A stretch of 64,000 nt of DNA from CADEED01 sp039931065 (GTDB lineage Bacteria; Pseudomonadota; Gammaproteobacteria; Steroidobacterales; Steroidobacteraceae), in contig JBDTSP010000002.1 in NCBI GenBank assembly GCA_039931065.1, forward strand, positions 124,001-188,000, in the 5' to 3' direction. Position numbers and translations under genes: made by a program. A model generated the notes under the pieces. It had not been told where the DNA came from and searched no databases. It saw nothing but the letters and a program-made list of their open reading frames with translations. Of this stretch, positions 17,184 to 26,014 are shown piece by piece (within the stretch, counting starts at the first letter, position 1; every line of letters starts with the position of its first letter).

Positions 17184-18083
17184 ATGGTGTCGTGCGTACG
17201 CATGATCTTCTTGTTCGTCGCGGCCGCAACCTTTGCCGGTTGCGCGACCGCACCCACCGGGCCTGCGGCAATCCCATCCGTTCCGCGCGATGCGGCAACC
17301 GCGGCGGCCATCGAGCAGGTGCTCGCGGGCGCACATCGCACGCCGGAGAACGCTGCACGCGACGCGTATCGTCATCCACTCGACACGTTGCTGTTCTTCG
17401 GCATCAAGCCCGACATGACCGTCGTCGAGGTATGGCCGGGCGCGGCTGGCTGGTACACCGAAATACTCGCGCCGCTGCTCGCAGCGGGCGGCAAGTTGTA
17501 CGACGCGCAGCTGCCGGCGGCGCCCGGCAATGAATTCGTGACCAAAAGCTTGCGCAGCTTCGGTGAAAAACTCGGCGAGCGGCCCGGCCTTTACGGCAAG
17601 GTGGAAGTCACGACGCTGGGCCCGTCCGCCGAGCCGATCGCGCCACCCGGCAGTGTCGACATGGTCGTGACGTTCCGAAATGTTCACAACTGGATGAATC
17701 TCGGCTACGCGAAGGAAGCTTTCGCCGCCATGTTCACGGCGTTGAAGCCCGGCGGCATCCTGGGCGTGGTCGAACATCGCGGCGATTCGAAGAAGCCGCA
17801 GGATCCGCGCGCGTCGAATGGCTACGTGAACGAGGACTACGCGATCGAGCTGATCGAGGCGGTGGGTTTCAAACTCGTGGCGCGCAGCGAGATCAATGCG
17901 AACGCGAAGGACACGAAGGACTACGAACAGGGCGTGTGGACACTGCCCCCTAACTATCGGCTGGGGAATCGGGAGCGCGCGAAATACACGGCGATAGGCG
18001 AGAGCGACCGGTTCACGCTCAAGTTCAGGAAGGGGGCAGCCCCCCTTTCCCAGCAAAAAGGGTCAGCCCTCGAGAAGGACTGA
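17184..18083 (+). CDS. Class I SAM-dependent methyltransferase-like lipoprotein
   Basis: 299 residues. The start at 17184, with GGAGA just upstream, gives a lipobox-like FAGCA near residue 20, so the protein is predicted to be exported and lipid-anchored. The rest resembles a Rossmann methyltransferase: PDMTVVEVWPGAAGWYTEILAPLLAAGGKLYD for the SAM-binding loop and a VDMVVTFRNVHNWMNLG segment. Exported members of this family are common in proteobacteria and their activity is unproven, as SAM is not expected in the periplasm. The last 17 residues (from KGAAPLSQQ) are encoded by the left arm of the inverted repeat at 18032-18115, which has replaced or extended the native C-terminus. Confidence 0.82.
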   Translation: MVSCVRMIFLFVAAATFAGCATAPTGPAAIPSVPRDAATAAAIEQVLAGAHRTPENAARDAYRHPLDTLLFFGIKPDMTVVEVWPGAAGWYTEILAPLLAAGGKLYDAQLPAAPGNEFVTKSLRSFGEKLGERPGLYGKVEVTTLGPSAEPIAPPGSVDMVVTFRNVHNWMNLGYAKEAFAAMFTALKPGGILGVVEHRGDSKKPQDPRASNGYVNEDYAIELIEAVGFKLVARSEINANAKDTKDYEQGVWTLPPNYRLGNRERAKYTAIGESDRFTLKFRKGAAPLSQQKGSALEKD

Positions 18084-18115
18084 CCCTTTTTGCTAGGAAA
18101 GGGGGGCTGCCCCCT
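18032..18115. repeat. Long near-perfect inverted repeat between convergent genes
   Basis: The arms are about 40 nt with only two mismatches, around a short centre near 18072. The outer part reads GGGGGCAGCCCCCC and the inner part contains AAAAAGGGTCAG and its complement. The left arm encodes the C-terminal tail of the methyltransferase-like protein, and the right arm runs up to the stop codon of the UvrD helicase. It may act as a bidirectional terminator, but the length and composition resemble REP/MITE-type palindromes. Confidence 0.85.
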
Positions 18116-20204
18116 ACCACATCTGCTTGAGGCGGGACGCCACGTCGATGGTGCCCGACTCTGCCGCGGTCTCCTCGATCTTGACGTCGACGTTCGTGCC
18201 CTGGAAAGCCTGCTCGTCGAAACACTTCACCAGTTTTTCCGTGAGGAAGCGGCTACGGCCGCCATACACGTGGCCGTCGGAGGTCTTCGGCTGGCTCGTG
18301 ATCTGGAACCGCAGCGGAACTACGAATGTGAGCTCGTTACGCGCGCGCGTCATGGCGACATACAGCAGCCGACGCTCTTCTTCGATGAGCTCGGCCTTGT
18401 TCGCGAATTCGTTGGGGAAGCTGCCATCGACCACGTTGAGGATGTAGACGTTGTCCCACTCCATGCCCTTGGCCGAATGCACGGTAGAGAGCACCAGGTA
18501 ATCTTCGTCGCCCACCGCCTGGCCGGCCAGATCGCTGGTCGACTGTGGCGGATCGAGTGTGATCTCGGTGATGAACCGTTCGCGGGACGGGTATTGCGAG
18601 GACAGCAGCTCGAGCTGATCAAGATCGCCGATACGCATATGCACGTGTTCGTACAACCGCTCCATTTGCGGCTTGTACCACTCGCGCGCCAGGTTGACCT
18701 GTCCGCGCCACTCGCGGTTCGGTTCGGCGAGCTGCGTGAATATCTCGTTGAATTTCTTCCAGGCCATACGCGCATCGAGCGGCGGTTCGAATTTCTCGAA
18801 CGAACTCCACTCGTGGTTGTTGGCGATGAAATGATCCAGCGCCCGCTTCGCGTTGGCCGGTCCCATGCCGGGCATGAGCTGCAACACGCGGAACGCCGCG
18901 AGCTGGTTGCGCGGATTGTCGACCCAGCGCAACACCGACAGCAGGTCCTTGACGTGGGCCGCTTCGAGAAATTTGATGCCGCCGTATTTCACGAACGGAA
19001 TCTTCCGTTTGGTGAGTTCGATTTCGAGCACGTCGCTGTGCGAGCCGGTGCGGAACAACACCGCTTGGCGCTTGAGCGGAATGCCGGCTTCACGCGCGGC
19101 AAGCACACGGGTGCAGATGAATTCAGCCTGCGTCGGCAAATCGTCGACGGTGACCATCTTCGGACGCGGACCCTGCCCGCGCATCGACAGCAAATGTTTG
19201 CGGTACTGGCGCGGCGCATCCGCCATCAGCGCGTTGGCGGCGTCGAGCACGCTCTGGCTCGAACGAAAGTTCTGCGCCAGCGTGACGACTTCCGCCTTGG
19301 GGCGGAAGCGGTCCGGGAACCCCAGGATGTTCTCGACCGCGGCGGCGCGGAACGAGTAGATAGCCTGGGCATCGTCACCGACCACCGTCACGCCCTGGCC
19401 GTCGGGCTTGAGCGCGGTGAGGATGTCGCCCTGCAGCTTGTTCGTGTCCTGGTATTCGTCGACCAGCACGTGGTCGAAGTGCGCCGCAACCGATTTGGCG
19501 ATGCGGTCTTCGCTCATCATCGCGTGCCAGTACAGCAGCAGATCGTCGAAATCGAGCACGCGGAACTGCGACTTGCGCTCGACATAGCCGCGCAGCAGCT
19601 TGCCAATGTCCTCTTCCCAGTTCGAGCACCAGGGATGCTGGCTGTCGAGCGTCTCTTTCAGCGACTTCTGCGTGTTGACCCGATACGAATAAATCGAAAG
19701 GCAGGTGTCCTTGCGCGGGAACCGCTGGCCCTTGCCCGAATAACCGAGCTCGGTGCGCACGGTGTCGACGAGGTCCGCCGCATCGCTGCGGTCGATTACC
19801 GTGAAGGATGGATCGAGGCCCACGTGTTTGGCGTAGTGCCGCAGCAGACGATTGCCGATCGAATGAAAAGTCCCTGACCAGGTCAGCCGCTGCGAAAGCT
19901 GCGCCGCCTTGCCTCCGCCAAGCTTGTCGTCGAAGGCCTCGCGCATGATGTCGTTGACGCGACGCTTCATCTCGATGGCGGCGCGGCGCGTGAACGTGAG
20001 CATCAGGATGCGCGCCGGATCGACGCCGCTCATGGCGAGATGCGCCACGCGATGCGCCAGCGTGTTGGTCTTGCCCGTGCCGGCGCCCGCGACGATCAGC
20101 AACGGTCCCGAACGCAGGCCTTTCCCACCGGGAAGCGGTTCACCGTAGGTGACAGCCCGGCGTTGCGGAGCGTTCAAACTTCCAAGTTGTTCGGCCGTAG
20201 ACAT
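18114..20204 (-). CDS. UvrD/Rep family ATP-dependent DNA helicase
   Basis: 696-residue superfamily 1A helicase. Motifs in order: Q-motif near LNAPQRRAV, Walker A AGAGTGKTNT, Ia TFTRRAAIEMKRR, motif II LVDEYQDTN, motif III GDDAQAIYSFRAA, motif IV near LAQNFRSSQ, motif V STVHSAKGMEWD and motif VI YVAMTRARNELT. It unwinds DNA in 3'-5' direction in repair or replication restart. The start is the ATG at 20204 (MSTAEQLG), with TATATT 9 nt upstream and no Shine-Dalgarno. The gene ends inside the inverted repeat shared with the upstream-convergent methyltransferase gene. It is distinct from classical UvrD by its shorter C-terminus. Confidence 0.95.
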   Translation of the reverse strand: MSTAEQLGSLNAPQRRAVTYGEPLPGGKGLRSGPLLIVAGAGTGKTNTLAHRVAHLAMSGVDPARILMLTFTRRAAIEMKRRVNDIMREAFDDKLGGGKAAQLSQRLTWSGTFHSIGNRLLRHYAKHVGLDPSFTVIDRSDAADLVDTVRTELGYSGKGQRFPRKDTCLSIYSYRVNTQKSLKETLDSQHPWCSNWEEDIGKLLRGYVERKSQFRVLDFDDLLLYWHAMMSEDRIAKSVAAHFDHVLVDEYQDTNKLQGDILTALKPDGQGVTVVGDDAQAIYSFRAAAVENILGFPDRFRPKAEVVTLAQNFRSSQSVLDAANALMADAPRQYRKHLLSMRGQGPRPKMVTVDDLPTQAEFICTRVLAAREAGIPLKRQAVLFRTGSHSDVLEIELTKRKIPFVKYGGIKFLEAAHVKDLLSVLRWVDNPRNQLAAFRVLQLMPGMGPANAKRALDHFIANNHEWSSFEKFEPPLDARMAWKKFNEIFTQLAEPNREWRGQVNLAREWYKPQMERLYEHVHMRIGDLDQLELLSSQYPSRERFITEITLDPPQSTSDLAGQAVGDEDYLVLSTVHSAKGMEWDNVYILNVVDGSFPNEFANKAELIEEERRLLYVAMTRARNELTFVVPLRFQITSQPKTSDGHVYGGRSRFLTEKLVKCFDEQAFQGTNVDVKIEETAAESGTIDVASRLKQMW

Positions 20205-20483
20205 CGATCCAACAATATACGAAAGGGCAATGGAAACAGGCTCAATCACCCTGCGAGCCGTGACGGACGTCACGCCGGCTGTGGCCGGAATGTGACGCCT
20301 TTTTGATCTGCATTTTCGGCCGCGCAGGATGGCAGGACCAACGGCGGCGATTATGAGCACGCGCCATCCGGCCATTCAAGCGGCGGCTCGCCTGTTGTAA
20401 CCGCGCATCGAGCACGGCAAACAACTCGTCGGTGTTCGTCTTACTACATCCGGGCTGGCAGGGCGGGCGGTTACACTGCCGCG

Positions 20484-20996
20484 ATGTCGTTCGAAAGAAA
20501 AATGATCTACGACGGGCGCGTCATCAAGGTGAGCGTCGATACCGTCGATCTGCCCAATGGCATGCGTATACCCCTCGAGATCGTGCGTCATCCGGGCGGT
20601 GCCGCGGTGGTGGCGATCGATGCGCAGAATCGCATCTGCGTGCTGCGTCAGTACCGGCACGCGGCGGGCGGGTACATCCACGAGTTGCCCGCGGGCAAAC
20701 TCGAACCCGGTGAACCGCCCGAAGTCACGATCAAACGCGAGCTGGCGGAAGAGGCTGGCATGAATGCGGCCGAATGGCAGTCGCTCGGCGCTTATTTCAG
20801 CTCGCCCGGCGTGTTCACCGAGGTCATCCACCTGTACCTGGCGACGGGTCTCACGCCGGTCGCTGCCCGGCCCGAAGCGGATGAAGTTTTTGAAATCGAA
20901 TGGTGGCCGCTGGCGCAGGCGATGGAGCGCGCCCGCAACGGGGAACTAGTGGACGCGAAGACGATCATCGGCATTTTGCGAGCCGGTTCTCGTTAA
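20484..20996 (+). CDS. Nudix hydrolase (ADP-ribose pyrophosphatase-like)
   Basis: 170 residues. The Nudix box lies at residues 71-93, with G71, E80 and the REL-x-EE-x-G core intact, so metal-dependent pyrophosphate hydrolysis is expected. The upstream segment VLRQYRHAAGGYIHELPAGKLE is typical of the ADP-ribose pyrophosphatase (NudF) branch, suggesting ADP-ribose or a related nucleotide sugar as substrate. TACACT ends 6 nt before the ATG and no Shine-Dalgarno is visible. It lies 47 nt upstream of an unknown gene on the same strand. ADP-ribose removal links it loosely to the ADP-ribosylglycohydrolase fusion at 28647, though not physically. Confidence 0.94.
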   Translation: MSFERKMIYDGRVIKVSVDTVDLPNGMRIPLEIVRHPGGAAVVAIDAQNRICVLRQYRHAAGGYIHELPAGKLEPGEPPEVTIKRELAEEAGMNAAEWQSLGAYFSSPGVFTEVIHLYLATGLTPVAARPEADEVFEIEWWPLAQAMERARNGELVDAKTIIGILRAGSR

Positions 20997-21042
20997 AAAT
21001 TAGCGTGAAACGGCTCACAGGCCGCGCTTCGGGGAGCCCGAA

Positions 21043-21480
21043 ATGTTGGCTATGTCAAACAATGAATTCGCACGCTCGTTCATACTTCGAGTCGTGCCAG
21101 ATAACAATTCAAACGACAAACCGCCGCAGGCCGCCAACCGGCGCCGTGTGTCTCAGATCGTGCACGACGATCGTGGTAACGCCCGCGTGGAATGGATCGA
21201 CGCGGGCTTTGCCGGCGCGCCGCTCGAGCGGGAGCCTCTCAGCATCGAAAGCACACCGGCGCGTGGAGTGAACGGCAAGCTGACGGTCGAACGTACGCGT
21301 TCGAGCGGCTTCGACCCGTACGCGCGTGTCGGTGCGGCGCACATCCCCGAACCGAAAAAACAGCCGGGCGGCAAACGCGACCTGCGCAAACTCGGCGAGT
21401 GGATCAAGCTCAAACGCGAACTCGACGCCCGCAGAGACGGCAGCGAGAGCGGCGCTGAGACCGAGGTCGAGCCCGAGTAG
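21043..21480 (+). CDS. Hypothetical protein with basic C-terminus
   Basis: 145-residue soluble protein. It has a short N-terminal segment, a strand-rich centre (SQIVHDDRGNARVEWIDAG), a conserved-looking SSGFDPYARVG stretch, and a very charged C-terminus rich in Lys, Arg and Glu (KRDLRKLGEWIKLKRELDARR). No signal or membrane segment. The ATG at 21043 follows a GGGGAG sequence. I do not recognise a named family. It may be involved in nucleic-acid binding given the basic tail, but that is speculation. It is convergent with the next two minus-strand hypotheticals. Confidence 0.7.
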   Translation: MLAMSNNEFARSFILRVVPDNNSNDKPPQAANRRRVSQIVHDDRGNARVEWIDAGFAGAPLEREPLSIESTPARGVNGKLTVERTRSSGFDPYARVGAAHIPEPKKQPGGKRDLRKLGEWIKLKRELDARRDGSESGAETEVEPE

Positions 21481-21488
21481 GCCTTGGC

Positions 21489-22160
21489 TTACGCGAACCG
21501 CTCTATGTGAGCGAGTTTGCGGGCATTACCCCATCGATAGAACCTGCGCAGCTCTGCCAGCAACTCGCGCGTGGCGCCGCGCCTGGGATGGCGCGTCGAT
21601 GCCGCCAGGCTCGCCGCGACGCGCCGGCAGAATCGCGCCGCGTAGTTAGACGCCGTGTGATAGAGATTGGCGCGGCCGGCCGCGGCGGCTGGATCCACGC
21701 GCGCCCGGTCGAACAACACACGGTGCAGCTCGCGCGGAAAACGGCCGGCGCCCTGCTCCCGCAGCAGCCATGCCCCGAGCACGTACTTGTCGATCTCCGC
21801 CTGCAGCTCGAGTTCGAGCAGCGTCACCGGTTTGTCGTGCCCGGCATTCCAGGCGACGTAGACGAAATGACTGACGCCCTCAGCCACCGTGAGGTAGTCG
21901 GCGAGATTGCCGTGATCGAGCGTCGCGAACGGGTCGCGTTGTGCGAGCCGCGCCAACACCGCGCCATCGATGAACAACGCCAGCGACAACGTGTCGCCGT
22001 CGACCGCGACGATCAATTGTTCGTCGCTGGCGCGCGCCTCGGAATAGCCGCGCAGGTCCGCGCGATTCGTCATGAGGAATTCGCCCACCGCCGGCATGGC
22101 GGGCAGATCATAAATTTCGGCCAGTGCACTCTGCAGCGCCGCGAGAGTGTCGGCGCTCAT
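21489..22160 (-). CDS. Hypothetical protein, second gene of a two-gene operon
   Basis: 223 residues, soluble, with no recognisable family. The N-terminal half is helical and acidic (LAEIYDLPAMPAVGEFLMT), followed by a strand-rich region (EQLIVAVDGDTLSLALFID, then DHGNLADYLTVAEGVSHFVYVAW) and an Arg/Ala-rich C-terminal half. The segment with a conserved-looking YHTASNYAARFCRRV repeats aromatic spacing. The start at 22160 lies 1 nt from the stop of the upstream gene, so the two are surely translated from one mRNA. Function is unknown. Confidence 0.72.
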   Translation of the reverse strand: MSADTLAALQSALAEIYDLPAMPAVGEFLMTNRADLRGYSEARASDEQLIVAVDGDTLSLALFIDGAVLARLAQRDPFATLDHGNLADYLTVAEGVSHFVYVAWNAGHDKPVTLLELELQAEIDKYVLGAWLLREQGAGRFPRELHRVLFDRARVDPAAAAGRANLYHTASNYAARFCRRVAASLAASTRHPRRGATRELLAELRRFYRWGNARKLAHIERFA

Positions 22161-22161
22161 T

Positions 22162-22788
22162 TCAGTGCGCCCGCAGGCTGCGCGCGGCGGGCGCGGGTTC
22201 GAGCCCGAGCTTGCGCAACAACTGGCGCGAGCGTTCGCTGCCCGTCTTGACCCACAGCTCGTAGAGCCGCAGCCGGTCCTTGTCCGAATGCTGGTAAGAA
22301 CTCTCGCTGATCTCGTTGAGCGCATCGACCATCGGCGTGAACTTCGTGGCCAGCTCGGCGAACACCTGGCGCAACGTGCGGCTGCGCGCGGGTGGGCAAT
22401 TGTCCGCGAGTGTGCCGTAAGCGCGTCCACCCATTGCAATGTGATAGTCGACATCCACCAGCTTGCGCGCGAAGCCGGCGGAGAAAAACCCGGCGATGAA
22501 CAACGAGACGTCGCCCAGACGTTGCAGGCCGTGGAAGCGCGCTTCCTGCGTCGGCGCCTCGAGCGCGTCGCCCAACATCACGGCAAGCGGTTTGAGCCGG
22601 GTGCGCTGCACGGGTTCGCGCGTATCGCGTTCGTAGAGGGCGTCGGCATCCGAAAACAGCGTGAGCAGGTTGACGACGTAGTGTTCGGTCTGATCATCGA
22701 CCGCGACACGTTGATGCGACAACGCGTCGTGCAACGCGTCGCGGAAGAACTCTTTCAGACTCGCAACCGGCTGGATGGTCACAAACAC
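22162..22788 (-). CDS. Hypothetical protein, first gene of a two-gene operon
   Basis: 208-residue helix-rich soluble protein. Visible landmarks are LKEFFRDALHDALSHQRV near the N-terminus, HYVVNLLTLFSDADALYE, and a hydrophobic central segment GDVSLFIAGFFSAGFARKLVDVDYHIAMGGRAY that could pack in a protein core or touch a membrane. There is no signal peptide. It is transcribed with the following 223-residue gene at 1-nt spacing. I recall no named domain; the two may form a complex because of the tight coupling. The start ATG at 22788 is preceded by AGGTG, a plausible ribosome site. Confidence 0.72.
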   Translation of the reverse strand: MFVTIQPVASLKEFFRDALHDALSHQRVAVDDQTEHYVVNLLTLFSDADALYERDTREPVQRTRLKPLAVMLGDALEAPTQEARFHGLQRLGDVSLFIAGFFSAGFARKLVDVDYHIAMGGRAYGTLADNCPPARSRTLRQVFAELATKFTPMVDALNEISESSYQHSDKDRLRLYELWVKTGSERSRQLLRKLGLEPAPAARSLRAH

Positions 22789-22920
22789 CTCCGATCGTCA
22801 TCAAGGTATCGGCTCCCGACGAACACCAGTTGAGCGCGTCGCGGCGAGGCGTTCCGTGACGCAGGAGCCACTTCTCGCCACCGAACACCCCCGCTGGCAG
22901 ACGCCGCCGCAGAGTGCTAA

Positions 22921-23622
22921 CTAACGTTCGCTGTTCGTGAGCAATGTCACGAGTTCATCGAGGCCGGAGATGTTCGCGTCCGCCGCGGGCAGCGCGTCGG
23001 GCCAAACAACCCCGGCCCTATTCACCCATACAGTTTGCATGCCAACTGTCCGTGGACCGACCACATCGGCATGGGGTTCATCGCCTACAAACAGGATTTC
23101 CGCCGGTTTGAGAGTCAGCGCGTCGGCGAGCGCGTTGTAAGCACGCCCATCGGGCTTGGCGCATCCGAGTGCAGCGGCGTGCAGGATCACTTCAAAATGG
23201 TGCGCGATGCCGATCGACGCGAGATCGGCGTTGCCATTGCTGAGAGTCGCCAGCCGGTAACGCGGTTTTAGCCGCTCGAGCGCGGGCAATACTTCGGCGA
23301 ACGGCGTCACCTTATTGCGCGCGGCATGCCACAACGCAAATGCTTCGTGCGCCATGGCGCGGTCATAGCCGGTCGCATCGGCCATGCGCGCAAGCGTCTC
23401 GCGCCGCAGGAACGTGAAGTCGTGGGCCTGATGCGGCTGCTCGCGCAGTAACGCCGCGCGCAGTTCGAGCGTTTCCGCCGGCGAGAACACCTGCGGAATT
23501 TTCGGGTACCGGCTGCGCAACCAATCGGCGAGAATACGTTCTGCCCGCATGAGAACGGGCTCGACATCCCACAGGGTGTTGTCGAGATCGAAACAGATCG
23601 CGCGAACCGGCTTGAGCACCAT
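22921..23622 (-). CDS. HAD superfamily hydrolase (subfamily IA)
   Basis: 233-residue haloacid-dehalogenase-like phosphatase. Motif I is FDLDNTLWD with nucleophile D12 and D14; motif II is TLSNGN; motif III and IV are around KPDGRAY and VGDEPHADVVG. The alpha-helical cap lies between motifs I and II. The sequence resembles pyrimidine nucleotidase or phosphoglycolate-type phosphatases, and the substrate cannot be chosen. I start at the ATG at 23622; the reading frame extends upstream but toward the GST remnant. TAACAT lies 7 nt before the start, with no Shine-Dalgarno. Confidence 0.92.
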   Translation of the reverse strand: MVLKPVRAICFDLDNTLWDVEPVLMRAERILADWLRSRYPKIPQVFSPAETLELRAALLREQPHQAHDFTFLRRETLARMADATGYDRAMAHEAFALWHAARNKVTPFAEVLPALERLKPRYRLATLSNGNADLASIGIAHHFEVILHAAALGCAKPDGRAYNALADALTLKPAEILFVGDEPHADVVGPRTVGMQTVWVNRAGVVWPDALPAADANISGLDELVTLLTNSER

Positions 23623-23647
23623 GACGCGAATGTTACCGGGGGAATCG

Positions 23648-23916
23648 ATGAGCGAATTGTTGCTGACCATGGGTAACAGGAATTATTCCTCCTGGTCGCT
23701 GCGTCCGTGGATCCTCCTCAAACACCTGCGGGCCGAGGTTGGGCCGGGTCACGCGCGGCTCGCGCCGTGGCGCGCTCGGTATGCGCCGAAATGCACGCCG
23801 GTTTCACCATCCTCCGCGCACAATGGCCCACGCATGCGCGCGCCGTCGGCCGCAACAGCGCCCCGAATCCGGAACGCATTGCGCAGATCGCGCGGATCGC
23901 CGGGATCGGGCGTTAA
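23648..23916 (+). pseudogene. Glutathione S-transferase remnant with internal deletion and frameshift
   Basis: From 23648 one frame encodes MSELLLTMGNRNYSSWSLRP and continues to about LKHLRAE, the canonical N-terminus of a GST subfamily. A second frame then gives ARSVCAEMHAGFTILRAQWP followed by THARAVGRNSAPNPERIAQI, which matches the C-terminal helix region of the same family. About 60 residues in between and the last ~100 are missing, and the frame changes at the junction. The fragment ends 18 nt before the S9 peptidase start. It is a decayed gene rather than an active enzyme. Confidence 0.75.
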
Positions 23917-23934
23917 CAAGTTAAGGAGAGATTC

Positions 23935-26007
23935 ATGAAGTCATGGTTGCTCGGCGCGATGGCGCTGGCCTGTGTGATCGGCGTCCACGACGCGCGCGCT
24001 GCCGATGCGCCGGCCGGCGCGTTGACCGCGACGGACCTCAACATGATGGCGCGGGTCAGCGACCCGCAGGTTTCGCCCAACGGCAAATTCGTCGTGTACA
24101 CGCAGCGTGAAACCGATCTCGAGGCGAATCGCGGGCGCAGCGATCTGTGGCTGATCGATCTCACCCGCAGCGGAGCCGGCCCGCGCCGCCTCACGCAGCA
24201 TTCCGCCAACGACACACATCCGCGCTGGTCGATGGACGGCACCAGCATCTACTTCCTCTCCTCGCGCGCGGGTTCGATGCAGATCTGGCGTCTGCCGCTG
24301 TCGGGCGGCGAGGCGGTGCAGATCACCGACTATCCACTCGACGTGGGCAGTTTCAAGATGTCTTCGGGCGGCGGCCGTATTGCGCTCGGCATGGACGTGT
24401 TCCAGGACTGCGCCGACCTCAAGTGCACCCGCGAGCGGCTCGATGCCAACGCGAAGAACAAATCTTCGGCGCGAATCTACGACGAATTGCTGATGCGGCA
24501 CTGGGACACATGGCGTGACGGTACGCGCTCGAACCTGTTCGTCGCGCCGGTGAACGCCGACGGCCGCGCCGGCACACCGGTCAACGTGAGCAAGGCGCTC
24601 AAAGGCGATGTGCCCTCAAAGCCCGATGGCGGCGCCGAGGAATACACCTTCAGCCCGGACGGCGCGCAAATCGTGTTCAGCGCCCGTGTCGCCGGCCGCG
24701 AGGAGGCGTGGTCGACGAACTTCGATCTTTATCAGGCGCCCTCTGATGGCAGCACAGCGCCGAAGAACCTGACTGCCGGCAACCTTGCCTGGGATACGCA
24801 GCCGGTCTTCCTCGCGAACGGCGACCTCGCCTGGCTCGCCATGAAGCGGCCCGGCTTCGAGGCCGACCGCTTCGCGATCATGGTGTCTCACGGCGGCAGC
24901 GTGCGCGAAGTGGCACCCAAGTGGGACCGATCGGTCGCGCATCTCGACGTCACACGCGACGGCCGCACCTTGCTGGCCACCGCGAACGACATCGGTCAGA
25001 GCGTGCTGTTTGCGATCGAAGTCGCGAGCGGACGGGTCACGCCGTTGTCCGGTCCCGGTTCGGTGGGTGATTTCTCCGCTGCGCCGGGCGGCGCGGTCGT
25101 CGTCTGGCACGATCTCGCCAATCCGCCCGATCTCTATCTACTGGGAGGCAAGGGTGCCGCCAGCAAGAACACGCCCGCGCGCCTGACGCAGGTCAACGCG
25201 GCGTTGCTCAAGTCCCGTACCCTTGGCGCCTTCGAGCAATTCAGCTTCAAGGGCTGGAACGACGAAACCGTGTACGGCTACGTCGTCAAACCACCCGGCC
25301 TCGACGCGACCCGGAAATTCCCGATTGCCTTCGTCGTTCACGGCGGCCCCCAGTCGAGCTTCCAGAATCTCTGGAACTGGCGCTGGAATGCGCAGGCGTT
25401 CGCGGCACGCGGTTACGGCACGGTGTTGATCGATTTCCACGGTTCGCCCGGTTACGGCCAGGCGTTCACCGATGCCATCAGCCAGCACTGGGGCGACCGG
25501 CCCTTCGAGGATCTCAAGAAAGGTTACGCGGCGGCGTTGCAGAAATTTCCGTGGCTGGACGGCGCACGCGCCTGCTCGCTCGGCGCCTCGTACGGCGGCT
25601 ACATGCAGAACTGGATCGCCGGCAACTGGCCAGACGGCTTCCGTTGCATCGTCAATCACGACGGCATCTTCGACACCCGCTCGATGTATTACACCACCGA
25701 GGAACTGTGGTTCACGGAATGGGAGAACGGCGGACCTTACTACCAGCAGCCCGAGATCCACGAGCGTTTCAACCCGGCCAACTACGTCAAGGAATGGCGC
25801 ACGCCGATGCTGGTGATACACAGCGAGCAGGACTTCCGCGTGCCGTTCACGCAGGGGCTCGGCACCTTCACGGCGCTGCAGCGCCGCGGCATCGAGAGCA
25901 AACTACTGTATTTCCCGGATGAGAATCACTGGGTGCTGAAGCCCAACAACAGCATCAAGTGGTACGGGACGGTGCTCGAGTGGCTGGACGCGCACACGCG
26001 GCCGTGA
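23935..26007 (+). CDS. S9 family prolyl oligopeptidase, secreted
   Basis: 690-residue serine peptidase of the S9 (DPP/acyl-aminoacyl-peptidase-like) family. Residues 1 to about 23 are a signal peptide ending AHDARA-like before ADAP. The beta-propeller (about 40-400) with repeated DLWLIDL and WRLPL-type blades precedes the alpha/beta-hydrolase domain. Catalytic triad: S552 in GASYGGY, D633 in SEQDFRVP and H665 in ENHWV. The start ATG at 23935 has AAGGAGAG upstream. It should cleave short peptides in the periplasm. Convergent with a lipoprotein gene that begins beyond its end. Confidence 0.96.
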   Translation: MKSWLLGAMALACVIGVHDARAADAPAGALTATDLNMMARVSDPQVSPNGKFVVYTQRETDLEANRGRSDLWLIDLTRSGAGPRRLTQHSANDTHPRWSMDGTSIYFLSSRAGSMQIWRLPLSGGEAVQITDYPLDVGSFKMSSGGGRIALGMDVFQDCADLKCTRERLDANAKNKSSARIYDELLMRHWDTWRDGTRSNLFVAPVNADGRAGTPVNVSKALKGDVPSKPDGGAEEYTFSPDGAQIVFSARVAGREEAWSTNFDLYQAPSDGSTAPKNLTAGNLAWDTQPVFLANGDLAWLAMKRPGFEADRFAIMVSHGGSVREVAPKWDRSVAHLDVTRDGRTLLATANDIGQSVLFAIEVASGRVTPLSGPGSVGDFSAAPGGAVVVWHDLANPPDLYLLGGKGAASKNTPARLTQVNAALLKSRTLGAFEQFSFKGWNDETVYGYVVKPPGLDATRKFPIAFVVHGGPQSSFQNLWNWRWNAQAFAARGYGTVLIDFHGSPGYGQAFTDAISQHWGDRPFEDLKKGYAAALQKFPWLDGARACSLGASYGGYMQNWIAGNWPDGFRCIVNHDGIFDTRSMYYTTEELWFTEWENGGPYYQQPEIHERFNPANYVKEWRTPMLVIHSEQDFRVPFTQGLGTFTALQRRGIESKLLYFPDENHWVLKPNNSIKWYGTVLEWLDAHTRP

Positions 26008-26014
26008 GCGCGGT

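Noticed and set aside
18090..19877. Long plus-strand open frame opposite the UvrD-like helicase
   Set aside because: Antisense to intact helicase motifs; composition typical of high-GC shadow frames.
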